Below, one piece after another: positions 42,601 through 52,220 of a stretch of 64,000 nt of DNA. Below the pieces are notes generated by a model that worked only from the letters and a program-made list of their open reading frames with translations, was not told where the DNA came from and made no database searches. The DNA is from Occultella gossypii (GTDB taxonomy: Bacteria; Actinomycetota; Actinomycetes; Actinomycetales; Beutenbergiaceae). How positions within the stretch are numbered: the first letter of the stretch is position 1; the number at the start of each line of letters is the position of its first letter. The translations under genes and the position numbers were made by a program. The stretch is from assembly GCF_019947135.1 (NCBI RefSeq), contig NZ_JAGSHT010000021.1:62001-126000 (forward strand), written 5' to 3'.

Positions 42601-44652
42601 GTGTCCGTGATCCCTGCCCCGATGCGCTGGGTGCTCGCCGCGCTGCCGACGGCGGTGCTCGCCTGCGTCCTCGGCCTCGCCTTCTCCGGTGCGGCCGCGC
42701 CGACGCTGGTCGCGGACTCCGGCGCGCTGGTCCGGTGGGGCCTGCCGGTCGTCACGGTGCTCAGCGAGGCGGCCGCGGCGGTGACCCTCGGCGGGCTCGT
42801 GCTGATGCTCTTCGCGCTGCCGCGACCGCCGGAGCCGGAGCAGACCGCGAGGCCCACGTCGACACGGGCGAAGGAGCGCACCGGCGACCGGTCCCGGGCC
42901 GGCCGGTCCGACAGGGCCGATGGGGTCGCTTGGACGCTCGCGGCCCGGGTGGTGGCCTGGTCCGGTCCGGCGTGGGCGCTGCTGCTGGTGGCGGACATGG
43001 TGCTCGGATACGCCTCCGTCGCGGGCCGGCCGCTCGGGGGCGCAGGCTTCGGCGACGAGCTCGCGTTCTACCTCACCGAGATCTCCACCGGCCGTGCCGC
43101 CCTCGTCACCGCGATCATCGCCGCCCTGGCCTCCGTGGCGTGCGTCGCCGTCTCCGGGTACGGCACCGCGATGCTCGCGGCCGTCGTGAGTTTCGCCGTA
43201 CTGATCCCGGTCGCGACCACCGGGCACGCCGCCGGCACCGCGAACCACGACCTCGGCATGACCGGCCTGTTCGCGCACCTCGCCGCGGTCTGCATCTGGA
43301 TGGGCGGCCTGGTGGTGCTGTGCATCTGCGCGCCGCGGCTGGGCCGGGACCTGCGTGCCGCCGTAGGGCGCTACTCCACCATCGCGATCTGGGCGTTCCT
43401 CGGCGTGGGCCTGTCCGGGGTGGCGAACGCCTGGATCCGGCTCGGCTCGCCGTCCGGCTTCCTCACCGACTACGGCCTGATTCTGCTCGCGAAGATCGCT
43501 GCGTTCGTGGTGCTCGGCGCGTTCGGGTATCTGCACCGGCAGCGCACGATTCCGAAACTGCCGGCCGACGGCGGCTCTCGCGCCGTGTTCTGGCGGCTCG
43601 CCGGGGTCGAGGTGCTCGTGATGGCCGCGGCCACCGGGCTCGCGGTGGCGCTCGCCTCCACCGGTCCTCCGGTGGCGCAGGTGCCGGTCGAGGGGCAGAG
43701 CCCGGCCGAGGTGCTGTCCCAGTACCCGGTGCCCCCGGCGCCGACGCTGGCCCGGTGGTTCACCGAGTGGACCCCGGACCTGCTGTTCGGCACCCTGAGC
43801 CTGGTCCTGGCGGTGCAGTACCTGCGCTGGGTGTGGCGACTGCGTCGCCGGGGCGACTCCTGGCCGGTGCACCGCACGGTGATCTGGGTCGTCGCCGTCG
43901 CCGCCTTCGCGTGGGTGACCTGCGGCGGCCCCACCGTCTACGGCCGGATCATGTTCAGCGCGCACATGCTCGAGCACATGAGCCTGGTGATGGTCATTCC
44001 CATCCTGTTCGTGCTGGCCGCACCGGTGACGCTGGCGCTACGGGCGCTGCCGGGCCGCACCGACGGCTCCCGGGGCCCCCGCGAGTGGCTGCTCGCGCTG
44101 GTGCAGTCACGGGCGGCCCGGATCTTCGGGAACCCGGTCGTGGCCGCCGTGAACTTCGTCGGCTCGTTGATCCTGTTCTATTTCACGCCGCTGTTCGAAC
44201 TCGCGCTGACCACCCACCTCGGTCACATCGGCATGGTGGTGCACTTCAGCCTGGCCGGGTACATGTTCGTGAATGTCCTGATCGGTATCGACCCCGGCCC
44301 GGCCCGGCCCAGTTACCCGCTGCGGCTGCTGCTGCTGTTCGCGACCATGGCGTTCCACGCGTTCTTCGGGGTCGCGCTGATCTCGATGACCACCCTGCTC
44401 GCCGCCGACTACTTCGGTGCCCTCGGCCTGCCCTGGGGTGTGGACGCGCTCGCGGACCAGGAGACCGGCGGCGAGATCACCTGGGGCATCGGGGAGGTAC
44501 CGAGCCTGGTCCTGGCGGTGAGCCTCGCCGTCGCCTGGGCGAAGGACGACGCCCGCACGGCCAAGCGCCTCGACCGTGCCGCCGACCGGGACGACGATGC
44601 CGATCTCAAGGCCTACAACGCGATGCTCGAGCGGATGTCCAAGGACGGCTGA
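42601..44652 (+). CDS. Fused CopD / CtaG-type cytochrome c oxidase assembly membrane protein
   Basis: 683-aa polytopic protein with about 15 helices. N-terminal half resembles CopD copper uptake proteins (TTGHAAGTANHDLGMTGLFAHLAAVCIWMGGL, histidines for copper). C-terminal half is the CtaG_caa3 domain (FTEWTPDLLFGTLSLVLAVQYLRW, FSAHMLEHMSLVM, HLGHIGMVVHFSLAGYMF, FHAFFG). It supplies copper to cytochrome oxidase. This fusion is widespread in actinobacteria. GTG start; single gene ending in a strong hairpin. Confidence 0.93.
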   Translation: MSVIPAPMRWVLAALPTAVLACVLGLAFSGAAAPTLVADSGALVRWGLPVVTVLSEAAAAVTLGGLVLMLFALPRPPEPEQTARPTSTRAKERTGDRSRAGRSDRADGVAWTLAARVVAWSGPAWALLLVADMVLGYASVAGRPLGGAGFGDELAFYLTEISTGRAALVTAIIAALASVACVAVSGYGTAMLAAVVSFAVLIPVATTGHAAGTANHDLGMTGLFAHLAAVCIWMGGLVVLCICAPRLGRDLRAAVGRYSTIAIWAFLGVGLSGVANAWIRLGSPSGFLTDYGLILLAKIAAFVVLGAFGYLHRQRTIPKLPADGGSRAVFWRLAGVEVLVMAAATGLAVALASTGPPVAQVPVEGQSPAEVLSQYPVPPAPTLARWFTEWTPDLLFGTLSLVLAVQYLRWVWRLRRRGDSWPVHRTVIWVVAVAAFAWVTCGGPTVYGRIMFSAHMLEHMSLVMVIPILFVLAAPVTLALRALPGRTDGSRGPREWLLALVQSRAARIFGNPVVAAVNFVGSLILFYFTPLFELALTTHLGHIGMVVHFSLAGYMFVNVLIGIDPGPARPSYPLRLLLLFATMAFHAFFGVALISMTTLLAADYFGALGLPWGVDALADQETGGEITWGIGEVPSLVLAVSLAVAWAKDDARTAKRLDRAADRDDDADLKAYNAMLERMSKDG

Positions 44653-44680
44653 CCCGCACCCCCGTGCCGGGACGGGGACG

Positions 44681-44698
44681 GACCCCTGACCAGGGGTC
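44681..44698. terminator. Hairpin between the CtaG fusion and the lipoprotein gene
   Basis: GACCCCTG-AC-CAGGGGTC, perfect 8-bp arms. It overlaps the stop codon of the convergent lipoprotein gene. Confidence 0.65.
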
Positions 44699-45620
44699 AG
44701 CAGGTGGCGAGCAGACGAGGCAGCACGATGGTGGCGAGGTACTCGCCGTACCCGGACGGCCAGTCCGGGAGGTCCGTGGTGACCGGGTGGGCGAGCACGG
44801 CGACCACGCAGCCGCGGTCGGCGGTCCACGCCTCGGCGGCGAGACCCCATTCGGGGCCTGAGTACGTGCGGCCGTCGCCGCCCGGGACCTCGAGCGGCGT
44901 CGTCGGACCGCCCACCGGCTCGCCGAGGGTGATGTCGACGCCGTGGTTCGTGCGGAACGTGAAGCCGACGCCGCTGGGGGACTCGTACGCGCCGCCGACC
45001 ACGGCGTCCGTGACGCGGACCGCCGCCGCGAACTCGAGCCCGAGCTCGGCGCCGAGATCTTCGGCCACGAGGGTCGCGTACGGCGCCGCGGCGGCGCCGT
45101 CGAGCAGGGTTCCGGTGCTCAGCGCCTCACCCATCAAGGACGTGGTGGTGGCGACGTCCTCGTCCTCCGGGGTGTTCAGCGACGGGAACGTCTCGAGGAT
45201 CTCGAAGGTATAGGCATCGAGCACCAGCGCCGACTCCGCGGGCCAGGACGGGTCCACCGGGACGGGGCACGGCGGTTGTCCGGTCGAATACGCGACACCG
45301 TCCTCGTCCCGGTCGATGCTGTCGATGATCGTCATCGTGTAGGTGTCGACCATGATCGTCGCAGGGTGGGCCAGGATCTCGGCCTCCAGATCGGCGGGAT
45401 CCTCCGGGGTGGAGCCCCACGCGGTCTCGTAGCTCGAGCCTGGCCCGTAGGCCACGAGGTCGGTCGCGGCCTCCGCGCATTCCGGCGCCGCGGGCGTGGC
45501 GCTCGCGCCGGTGGCCACCGGCGGTGTGGTGGCCACCGGATCGTCCGCGGCGGCCGTCGCACAGGCGGACAGAGCCAGCAGGAGTGCGCTTGCTCCGACG
45601 ATCATCCGAGGGTAGTGCAC
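44697..45620 (-). CDS. Putative lipoprotein, unknown function
   Basis: 307-aa protein with a lipoprotein signal (IVGASALLLALSAC, lipobox LSAC). GTG start with AGGAGGT five bases upstream. The body contains EAATDLVAYGPGSSYETAWG, two repeated phrases of the type DTYTMTIIDSI and DAYTFEILETF, and four cysteines. No known domain. Tail-to-tail with CtaG, head-on behind the esterase gene (25-bp gap), so it may be co-transcribed with it. Confidence 0.7.
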   Translation of the reverse strand: MHYPRMIVGASALLLALSACATAAADDPVATTPPVATGASATPAAPECAEAATDLVAYGPGSSYETAWGSTPEDPADLEAEILAHPATIMVDTYTMTIIDSIDRDEDGVAYSTGQPPCPVPVDPSWPAESALVLDAYTFEILETFPSLNTPEDEDVATTTSLMGEALSTGTLLDGAAAAPYATLVAEDLGAELGLEFAAAVRVTDAVVGGAYESPSGVGFTFRTNHGVDITLGEPVGGPTTPLEVPGGDGRTYSGPEWGLAAEAWTADRGCVVAVLAHPVTTDLPDWPSGYGEYLATIVLPRLLATC

Positions 45621-45645
45621 GAGCGACCTCCTGTGTCTGGCCGCC

Positions 45646-46629
45646 TCACGGGCGGTGGGCGGCGATGTGGGCAAGCGTCCCGGCGATGCTCTCGGCGACC
45701 TCCTGCTCCTGCCCCGGGTACTCGGTGTGACCGGCAGCGACGACGTACAACTCGGTCGGACCGGCGAGCCCGTTGTGGACGGCGAACTGACCCGGCGGCG
45801 GAACGGAGGGGTCCCAGAGGGCCGCCTCCACCCGGGTCGGGACGGTGATCCGGGTCGCTGACGTCGACGCGTCGAAGTACCGCAGTACCTCCCGGGCCTC
45901 CGGGTGCGCGGCGACGTGGTGGCGCACCGACTCCCCGCTCCCGGTGCACGGCATCCGCAGCCGCAGGTCGTGCTGACCGAAACTCGGCACCACCAGCGTG
46001 GCCGCGAAGAACCGGTCGTCCCACGGCAGCGCGAGCGCGCCCTGCCCGCCGCCGAAACTCCCGCCGTGGAAGTAGAGCGGCAGGTCGCCGACGAGGCGAG
46101 TCAGCGCCGTAGCAGCGCACCAGATGTCAGCGGCGCAGCCACCGAGGATGTAGCTCTGTGCCGACTCGATGCCCACCAGCACGTGCCGGGCGCCCTCCGA
46201 GGGGATGCCGTCGACCAGGCTCGCGGTCGGCAGCCCGCGGGCGACCGGGAAGATCACCGCGGCGTCCGCCGGGACCCGGGCCAGATCCGGGGTCTCGCGC
46301 CCGCCGTATCCATGGCTGTGCACCATCCCGATCGCCGGCGGCCCGGCCACCGGGAGCGCGAACCAGCCGCCGAGCGTCAGCCCGTCCGTGGTGTGGAAGC
46401 GGACGGTGTGCAGTTCGTGGTCGCCGCTGCGGCCGATCGGAACGAGCACCGGATCCGGATCCACGGCCCGCGCGAGCGCTGCGAGATCCCGCCAGAACTC
46501 GGCGAAGCCGGGCGGCTCCGGCACCGGCTCGAGCGCCAGCAGTGCGTCCAGGTCGTAGCCATAGGTGGCGTCGTCGGCGTCCGGGCCGAACCAGTCCTCG
46601 AACGGGGGTCGCACCCGGAGCCCAGTCAT
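45646..46629 (-). CDS. Acetylxylan esterase-like alpha/beta hydrolase (AXE1, CE7-like)
   Basis: 327-aa cytoplasmic esterase. Oxyanion-side IGMVHSHGYGGRE, nucleophile elbow FHGGSFGGGQGALAL (family usual GGSQGGG), acid TRVEAALWDPSVPP and histidine VVAAGHTEY. Likely deacetylates xylo-oligosaccharides or cephalosporin-like esters, as CE7 enzymes do; a Gln-to-Phe change beside the serine is atypical. The start MTGLRVRPPFEDW is chosen at 46629. Confidence 0.82.
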   Translation of the reverse strand: MTGLRVRPPFEDWFGPDADDATYGYDLDALLALEPVPEPPGFAEFWRDLAALARAVDPDPVLVPIGRSGDHELHTVRFHTTDGLTLGGWFALPVAGPPAIGMVHSHGYGGRETPDLARVPADAAVIFPVARGLPTASLVDGIPSEGARHVLVGIESAQSYILGGCAADIWCAATALTRLVGDLPLYFHGGSFGGGQGALALPWDDRFFAATLVVPSFGQHDLRLRMPCTGSGESVRHHVAAHPEAREVLRYFDASTSATRITVPTRVEAALWDPSVPPPGQFAVHNGLAGPTELYVVAAGHTEYPGQEQEVAESIAGTLAHIAAHRP

Positions 46630-46770
46630 GGCGCCCACCCTACTGATGCCCGGCGTGCGCGACCGGGCGTGTCAACCTGCGGCCCATTCCACCGAGTCAG
46701 CCGCGCGATCGCGCCGTCGCATGGGGATTGGGGGAGGACGGGATGCAGGTTGTCGTGATAGGACCGTGCG

Positions 46771-48948
46771 GTGACCACAGACACCTCCCGCAGTGACGCG
46801 CCCACCCCGACCGCGACCAGCTCCGAGGCGACCGCGGATGGATCCGCCGCCCCCACCGAGGACGCTGCCCCGCCCACCCCGTTCCACGACCTCGACGCCT
46901 ACGTCGCGCTGCCGCGTGCGGGGGGCCTGGCGCTGTCCCCGGACGGCACCCGCCTGGTGGTGGGCGTCGCCGCCCTGAACCACGACTCGACGGCGTACGT
47001 CACCTCGCAGTGGGACGTCGACCCGGCGGGGGAGCGGCCCGCCCGTCGGCTCACCCGCGGCACCAAGGGCGAGAGCCAGGCCACGTTCACCGCGGCCGGC
47101 GACCTGCTGTTCGTCGCCAAGCGGGCCACCGCCGAGACCGGCGAGGACAAGGCCAAGCCCGCGCTCTGGGTCCTCCCGGCTGCCGGCGGTGAGGCCCGCG
47201 TGCTGGCGACCCGACCCGGCGGCGTCGGCGCCATCACCGCCGCGCGCGCCGCGGACACGGTCATCGTCACCGCGGACACGCTGCCGTCGGCCACGGACAC
47301 CGAGTCCGAGCAGCGGCTCCGGGACCTGCGCTCGGACAACAAGGTCAATGCGATCCTGCACACCGGCTACCCGGTCCGGTACTGGGACTCCGACCTCGGC
47401 CCGGACCGGCCCCGGCTGTTCGTGGCCGAGGCGAGTTCCGCCGTCGTCGCGTCCGCCCCGGACCAGGCGCCCGACGACCCGACGGACCCGGACGCGCCCC
47501 TCGAACTGCGTGACCTCACCCCGGATGCCGGCGCCCACCTGACCAACACCGGACTGGACCTCAGCGCCGACGGCACCACCGCCGTCACCTCCTGGAACCG
47601 GCCGATGGCCAAGGGTGCGGTGCGTTCGATCCTGGTCCGCATCGATGTGGCCTCCGGCGAGCGCACCACCATCGCCGACGAGGACGACGCGGAGTTCGGC
47701 GGCGCCCGAATCAGCCCGGACGGGACTCGCGTCGCCTACATCCGCGAGACGCTCTCCACGCCGGAGAGCGCCCCCGAGGTCACCCTCTGGGTCGCGGGCA
47801 CCGACGGCACCGCACCGCAACAACTCGCCGGCGACTGGGACCGCTGGCCCGCCTCGCTCGTGTGGCTGCCGGACTCCTCCGGGCTCCTCGTGACCGCGGA
47901 CGACGACGGCCGCTCGCCGGTCTTCAAGGTCACCCTGACGGGCGGGCCGAGCCGGCTCACGCCGGACGACGGCGCGTACACCGATGTCGTCGTCGCGCCG
48001 GACGGTTCGGCCGCGTACGCCCTGCGCAGCTCGTATGAGTTCCCGAGCGAGGTGGTCCGGATCGACCTGTCCGACGGCGTCGCCGAGCCGGTCACGACGC
48101 TGCGGTCCCCGGTGCCTCGCCCGGTCCTGCCCGGCACCCTGCGGGAGGTCGAGACGACTGCCGCGGACGGTTCCCGGGTGCGCGCCTGGCTGGCCGTGCC
48201 CGAGGGTGCCTCCGAGGAGGACCCGGCCCCGCTGGTGCTGTGGATCCACGGCGGCCCGCTCGGGTCGTGGAACGCGTGGAGCTGGCGCTGGTGCCCGTGG
48301 CTGCTGGTGGCCCAGGGCTACGCCGTGCTGCTGCCGGACCCGGCGCTGAGCACCGGCTACGGCCAGGACTTCATCCAGCGCGGCTGGGGAGCCTGGGGCG
48401 AGGCGCCGTTCACGGACCTGATGGCCGTGACCGATGCCGCGGAGGCGCTGCCCGAGATCGACGCGACCCGGACCGGCGCGATGGGCGGCTCGTTCGGCGG
48501 GTACATGGCGAACTGGGTGGCCGGCCACACGGACCGGTTCAAGGGCATCGTCACGCACGCGAGCCTGTGGGCCCTCGACGGGTTCGGCACCACCACCGAC
48601 GCCGGCTACTTCTGGGGCCGCGAGATGACCCCGCAGATGGCGCTCGCGAACTCTCCGCACCTGTCCGTGGAACGGATCGCCACGCCGATGCTCGTGGTCC
48701 ATGGGGACAAGGACTACCGGGTGCCGATCGGTGAAGGGCTGCGGCTCTGGTACGAGCTCCTCTCAAAGTCCGCGCTCGCTGCCGACGAGGACGGGCGCAG
48801 CCCGCACCGGTTCCTGTACTTCCCGGACGAGAACCACTGGGTGCTCACCCCGCAGCACGCGAAGGTCTGGTACCAGGTGGTCGCAGGGTTCCTCGCCGAG
48901 CACGTGCTGGGTCAGGAGGCGCCGGCGCTGCCGGAGACGCTCGGGTGA
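46771..48948 (+). CDS. S9 family (prolyl oligopeptidase) serine peptidase
   Basis: 725-aa peptidase: N-terminal beta-propeller with WD40-like PD repeats (GGLALSPDGTRLVVGVAAL, GGARISPDGTRVAYIRE, DVVVAPDGSAAYALRS), C-terminal catalytic domain with nucleophile GSFGGYMANW, Asp in HGDKDYRVP and His in ENHWVLTPQH. No signal peptide, so cytoplasmic. Acylaminoacyl-peptidase or DPP-like activity expected. GTG start, single gene. Confidence 0.93.
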   Translation: MTTDTSRSDAPTPTATSSEATADGSAAPTEDAAPPTPFHDLDAYVALPRAGGLALSPDGTRLVVGVAALNHDSTAYVTSQWDVDPAGERPARRLTRGTKGESQATFTAAGDLLFVAKRATAETGEDKAKPALWVLPAAGGEARVLATRPGGVGAITAARAADTVIVTADTLPSATDTESEQRLRDLRSDNKVNAILHTGYPVRYWDSDLGPDRPRLFVAEASSAVVASAPDQAPDDPTDPDAPLELRDLTPDAGAHLTNTGLDLSADGTTAVTSWNRPMAKGAVRSILVRIDVASGERTTIADEDDAEFGGARISPDGTRVAYIRETLSTPESAPEVTLWVAGTDGTAPQQLAGDWDRWPASLVWLPDSSGLLVTADDDGRSPVFKVTLTGGPSRLTPDDGAYTDVVVAPDGSAAYALRSSYEFPSEVVRIDLSDGVAEPVTTLRSPVPRPVLPGTLREVETTAADGSRVRAWLAVPEGASEEDPAPLVLWIHGGPLGSWNAWSWRWCPWLLVAQGYAVLLPDPALSTGYGQDFIQRGWGAWGEAPFTDLMAVTDAAEALPEIDATRTGAMGGSFGGYMANWVAGHTDRFKGIVTHASLWALDGFGTTTDAGYFWGREMTPQMALANSPHLSVERIATPMLVVHGDKDYRVPIGEGLRLWYELLSKSALAADEDGRSPHRFLYFPDENHWVLTPQHAKVWYQVVAGFLAEHVLGQEAPALPETLG

Positions 48949-49021
48949 GCGAGCCCGCCCGGCCGCCCGTGCGCCGCGGCTAGACTCACCCGCAGCGCCG
49001 GGACCCAAGCGAGGATGATTC

Positions 49022-50350
49022 ATGGACGCAGTTCGGGGCCCCTTGCCCGAGGCGGTGACGATCGGTGTGATCGGGGCGGACCGGTTCATTCACCGGGTCG
49101 CCGCCGTCGCCCGGGAGGAGACCCGCACGCCGTATCGGCTGGTCACAGGCGCGGCCGACCGAGAGGTCGACGCCCGCGAGCGAGCCATGCGGCTCGTCGG
49201 CGACGTGGACGTGCTGTTGTTCTCCGGTCCGCTCTCCTACGACGAGGCGATGTCGGACGGCCCACTGCCGGTGCCGGCCACGTTCGTGCCGACCGGGGGC
49301 GTGGCGCTCCCGACGGCGCTGCTGCGCGGGGCGCTCACCGGTGCGGTGGATCCGGCCCGGGTCAGCATCGACTCCGCACCCGAGCGTGACGTCCGCGAGA
49401 CGTACGCCGAGCTCGGTCTGCCCACGGATGACGTGCACGTGCTGGAGTACCGGGAATCGGTGACGGCCGAGCAGTTCCTCGCATTCCATCGCGAGCACTA
49501 CGACGCCGGCCGCACCAGTGGCGCGATCACCACCGTGCCCTGGTTGGCCGAGCAGCTCTCCGAGGCGGGTATCCCCAACATCACGATGGCTCCCGCCGTG
49601 ATGACCCTCCGGGCCACACTGCGCACCGCCCGCCTGCTCGGTAGCGGAGCCAGGCTCGAGGACTCCCGGATCGCGATCGTCATCGTGCGCCTGCCTGACT
49701 CCGCGCTGCCCAACCGCACCAGCTCCAGCAACTACTGGTACCAGGAACTGATGCTCTCCCTGCACCGGGCGCTGCTGCACGACGCCCGCAGGATGGACGC
49801 CGCGGTGCTGCAGCGCGACGAGAACAGCTACCTCGTCATCACCACGATGGGCTCGCTGCGATCGGGCACCGACGATCTCGCGCGCGCCCCGTTCCTGGCG
49901 TCCATCCGTGCTGCCCTGAGCCTGGACGCCGGGGTCGGGATCGGTCTCGGCATGACCACGCTGGAGGCCGAGGAGAACGCGCAGGCCGCGGTCAACCTCG
50001 CGGTGGCCAGCAGCGGCGGGCTGGCCTATCTGGTGGGTCCGCACGGCAATCCGGTGCCGCTGCCGGAGTCGGCGGAGAACCCGGCCCCGGAGCCGGAGCC
50101 GGTTGCCGACCGCCAGGCCGAGATGCTCCAGGAGATCATCGGGCTGCTCGACACCTCCGGCGACGACAGCCGCGTGGTGGACGCCGATCGCGTCTCCAGG
50201 CTGCAGGGGGTCACCCTGCGAACCGCCAGGCGCACGTTGCGCGGCCTCGTGGACGCCGGCCTCGCCTGGCCGATGCCACCGGCGCGGGTGCAGAAGGCGG
50301 GCCGCCCGCCGGTGCGCTACCAGCTGCTGGACGAACGCCTCATCACCTGA
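49022..50350 (+). CDS. Transcriptional regulator with GGDEF-like fold and C-terminal winged helix
   Basis: 442-aa protein. Residues 10-200 are an alpha/beta sensor-like part (VTIGVIGADRFIHRV, DVDVLLFSGPLSYDEAM, AITTVPWLAEQLSEAGI). The middle (RIAIVIVRLPDS ... AAVLQRDENSYLVITTMGS ... VGIGLGMTTLEAEENAQAAVNLA) has the order and spacing of a degenerate GGDEF/cyclase domain as in CdaR/PucR-type regulators. The end (VVDADRVSRLQGVTLRTARRTLRGLVDAG) is a winged helix. It precedes a catabolic-looking gene run on the same strand and is the best candidate for its regulator. Ligand unknown. Confidence 0.65.
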   Translation: MDAVRGPLPEAVTIGVIGADRFIHRVAAVAREETRTPYRLVTGAADREVDARERAMRLVGDVDVLLFSGPLSYDEAMSDGPLPVPATFVPTGGVALPTALLRGALTGAVDPARVSIDSAPERDVRETYAELGLPTDDVHVLEYRESVTAEQFLAFHREHYDAGRTSGAITTVPWLAEQLSEAGIPNITMAPAVMTLRATLRTARLLGSGARLEDSRIAIVIVRLPDSALPNRTSSSNYWYQELMLSLHRALLHDARRMDAAVLQRDENSYLVITTMGSLRSGTDDLARAPFLASIRAALSLDAGVGIGLGMTTLEAEENAQAAVNLAVASSGGLAYLVGPHGNPVPLPESAENPAPEPEPVADRQAEMLQEIIGLLDTSGDDSRVVDADRVSRLQGVTLRTARRTLRGLVDAGLAWPMPPARVQKAGRPPVRYQLLDERLIT

Positions 50351-50435
50351 TCGTTCGAACCCCTCCACCATTTAGGACTGCCGCAATATAGATTTCGCAC
50401 TGTACTTATGAAGCGGGTTCCGGCAGGCTGGACCC

Positions 50436-52220
50436 GTGACCGCATCCACACGCCTCGCGCCGACCTCGTCCGACTCGCCGACGGCCCCGGGCCCGGCCGT
50501 CACCCTCTGGGAGGGCACTGCTCCGGACACCGACCAGCCGAACTTCCCCACCTACGCCAGGGAGTTGCTCGCGCACGCGGGGATCACGCATCACGCCACC
50601 GCGGGCGGTGCCGGGCTGACGCCTGGTGGTATCGCGCTGCTCACCACGCCGGTCACGTCGGACGAGGCGGGCGTCCTGTCCGCCTGGGTCGCGGGTGGCG
50701 GTTACCTGCTCGTCACCGGTGACCTCGGGCCGGTTGCCCGACTGGCCGGGGTGGTCCCGGGCGAATTCGTGCCGACGGCCCAGGTGACCGTGCGTGACTG
50801 CGCGTTCTGGTCCCAGGTGCCTGGCAGGGCGCTGCGCGCGATCGGCGGTCGCGCGCTCGCGCCGGCCGAGGGGACCGACACCCTGGCCACCTGGGCCGAC
50901 GGCGCCGCGGCGATCACCGTGCGCCACCACGGCGCCGGTGCGGTGGTGGCGTTCGGGGCGGACGTCCTCCAGTCGGTGGTGCGCATCCAGCAGGGCTACC
51001 CGGTGCACACCGACGGCACGGCGGCCGCCGACGGCACCACGCCGATCGACGACGGGATCCTGAAGGCCGAGGACGGCGCTGCCCTCGACCTGGACGCCGA
51101 CCGGGCGATGCCGCCCGGGCAGCCGGACCTGGCCCCGGGCTTCCTGCATGCGTACCCGCCGCCGTCGGCCGTGCCGATGTTCGACCAGCCGCATGCCGAC
51201 TGGTGGCGCTCCCTGCTGCTGCAGGCGGTGTGGTGGGCCGCGCAGGAGGGCGGCGCCGTGGTTCCCTGGCTCGGGTACTGGCCGGCCGGGATCGCTGCGA
51301 TCGCGCACATGTCCCACGATTCCGACGGCAACGAGCCCGAGGACGGCCTGGCCGCGCTGGCCGCGTTCGCCGAAGCCGAGGTGGCGGTCACCTGGTGCCA
51401 GGTGTTCCCGGGCGGATACGGGCCCGAGATCTATGAGCAGATCACGGACGCCGGGCACGAGCATGCGCTGCACTACAACGCCATGGACGATGCGGACCTC
51501 GCGACCTGGGGCTGGCCGCAGATGCGGGCGCAGTACTCCTGGGCGCAGGCCGTCACCGGCCGGGAGGACATCGTCTCGAACAAGAACCACTACACCCGCT
51601 GGGAGGGCTGGGACGAGTTCTACACCTGGTGCGAGCGACTCGGAATCAAGATCGACCAGTCGCGCGGACCGAGCAAACAGGGCAATGTGGGGTTCCCGTT
51701 CGGCACCGCGCATGTCTCGTTCCCGCTCGCCGCGCCCGGCGCCGAGACCGACTTCCGCGATGTGCTCAACCTGCCGTTGCACACCCAGGACCTTGCCTGG
51801 GCCGGCCACGTCGCCACCCGGGACGTGATCCTCGACGCCGTCCAGGCCCAGCACGGCGTGGCCCACTTCCTGTTCCACGGCCCGCATCTGAACGGCAAGC
51901 CGCTCACCCGTGCCGCCTGCGTCGAGGTTGCTGCCGAGGCTCGTCGTCGTGGCATGCCGTGGTGGACGGCCGAGCAGATCAACGACTGGGAGCGGACCCG
52001 GCGCCGGGTGCGGGTCGAGATCTCACGCGGCGGGAGCGACTGGCTGATGAGCGCCACCACCGACGTCCCGGTCGAGGGTGTGGCGATCCTGCTCCCCACG
52101 GGACTGCGGGTGTCCGGCCCGAAGCATTCGGCCGTCGAGGTCACCCGGCACGGCCGTGCCTTCACCGAGCTCGCCGTCGACCTACCGGCGGGGACCAGCA
52201 CGTGGACGCTCACCCGGTGA
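50436..52220 (+). CDS. Putative polysaccharide deacetylase-like enzyme with N-terminal GATase-like domain
   Basis: 594-aa protein, no signal. The N-terminal about 150 residues look like a Rossmann/GATase-type domain (PNFPTYARELLAHAGI, DEAGVLSAWVAGGGYLLVTGDLG). The central region has a NodB-like barrel pattern: AHMSHDSDGNEPEDGL (metal Asp), AGHEHALHYNAM (His pair), NHYTRWEGWDEFYTWCERLGIKIDQS. A small beta domain ends the protein (VRVEISRGGSDWLMSATTDVPVEGVAIL). I infer a hydrolase acting on N-acyl or O-acyl groups of a carbohydrate; the specific family is not certain. GTG start; its stop overlaps the next gene. Confidence 0.6.
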   Translation: MTASTRLAPTSSDSPTAPGPAVTLWEGTAPDTDQPNFPTYARELLAHAGITHHATAGGAGLTPGGIALLTTPVTSDEAGVLSAWVAGGGYLLVTGDLGPVARLAGVVPGEFVPTAQVTVRDCAFWSQVPGRALRAIGGRALAPAEGTDTLATWADGAAAITVRHHGAGAVVAFGADVLQSVVRIQQGYPVHTDGTAAADGTTPIDDGILKAEDGAALDLDADRAMPPGQPDLAPGFLHAYPPPSAVPMFDQPHADWWRSLLLQAVWWAAQEGGAVVPWLGYWPAGIAAIAHMSHDSDGNEPEDGLAALAAFAEAEVAVTWCQVFPGGYGPEIYEQITDAGHEHALHYNAMDDADLATWGWPQMRAQYSWAQAVTGREDIVSNKNHYTRWEGWDEFYTWCERLGIKIDQSRGPSKQGNVGFPFGTAHVSFPLAAPGAETDFRDVLNLPLHTQDLAWAGHVATRDVILDAVQAQHGVAHFLFHGPHLNGKPLTRAACVEVAAEARRRGMPWWTAEQINDWERTRRRVRVEISRGGSDWLMSATTDVPVEGVAILLPTGLRVSGPKHSAVEVTRHGRAFTELAVDLPAGTSTWTLTR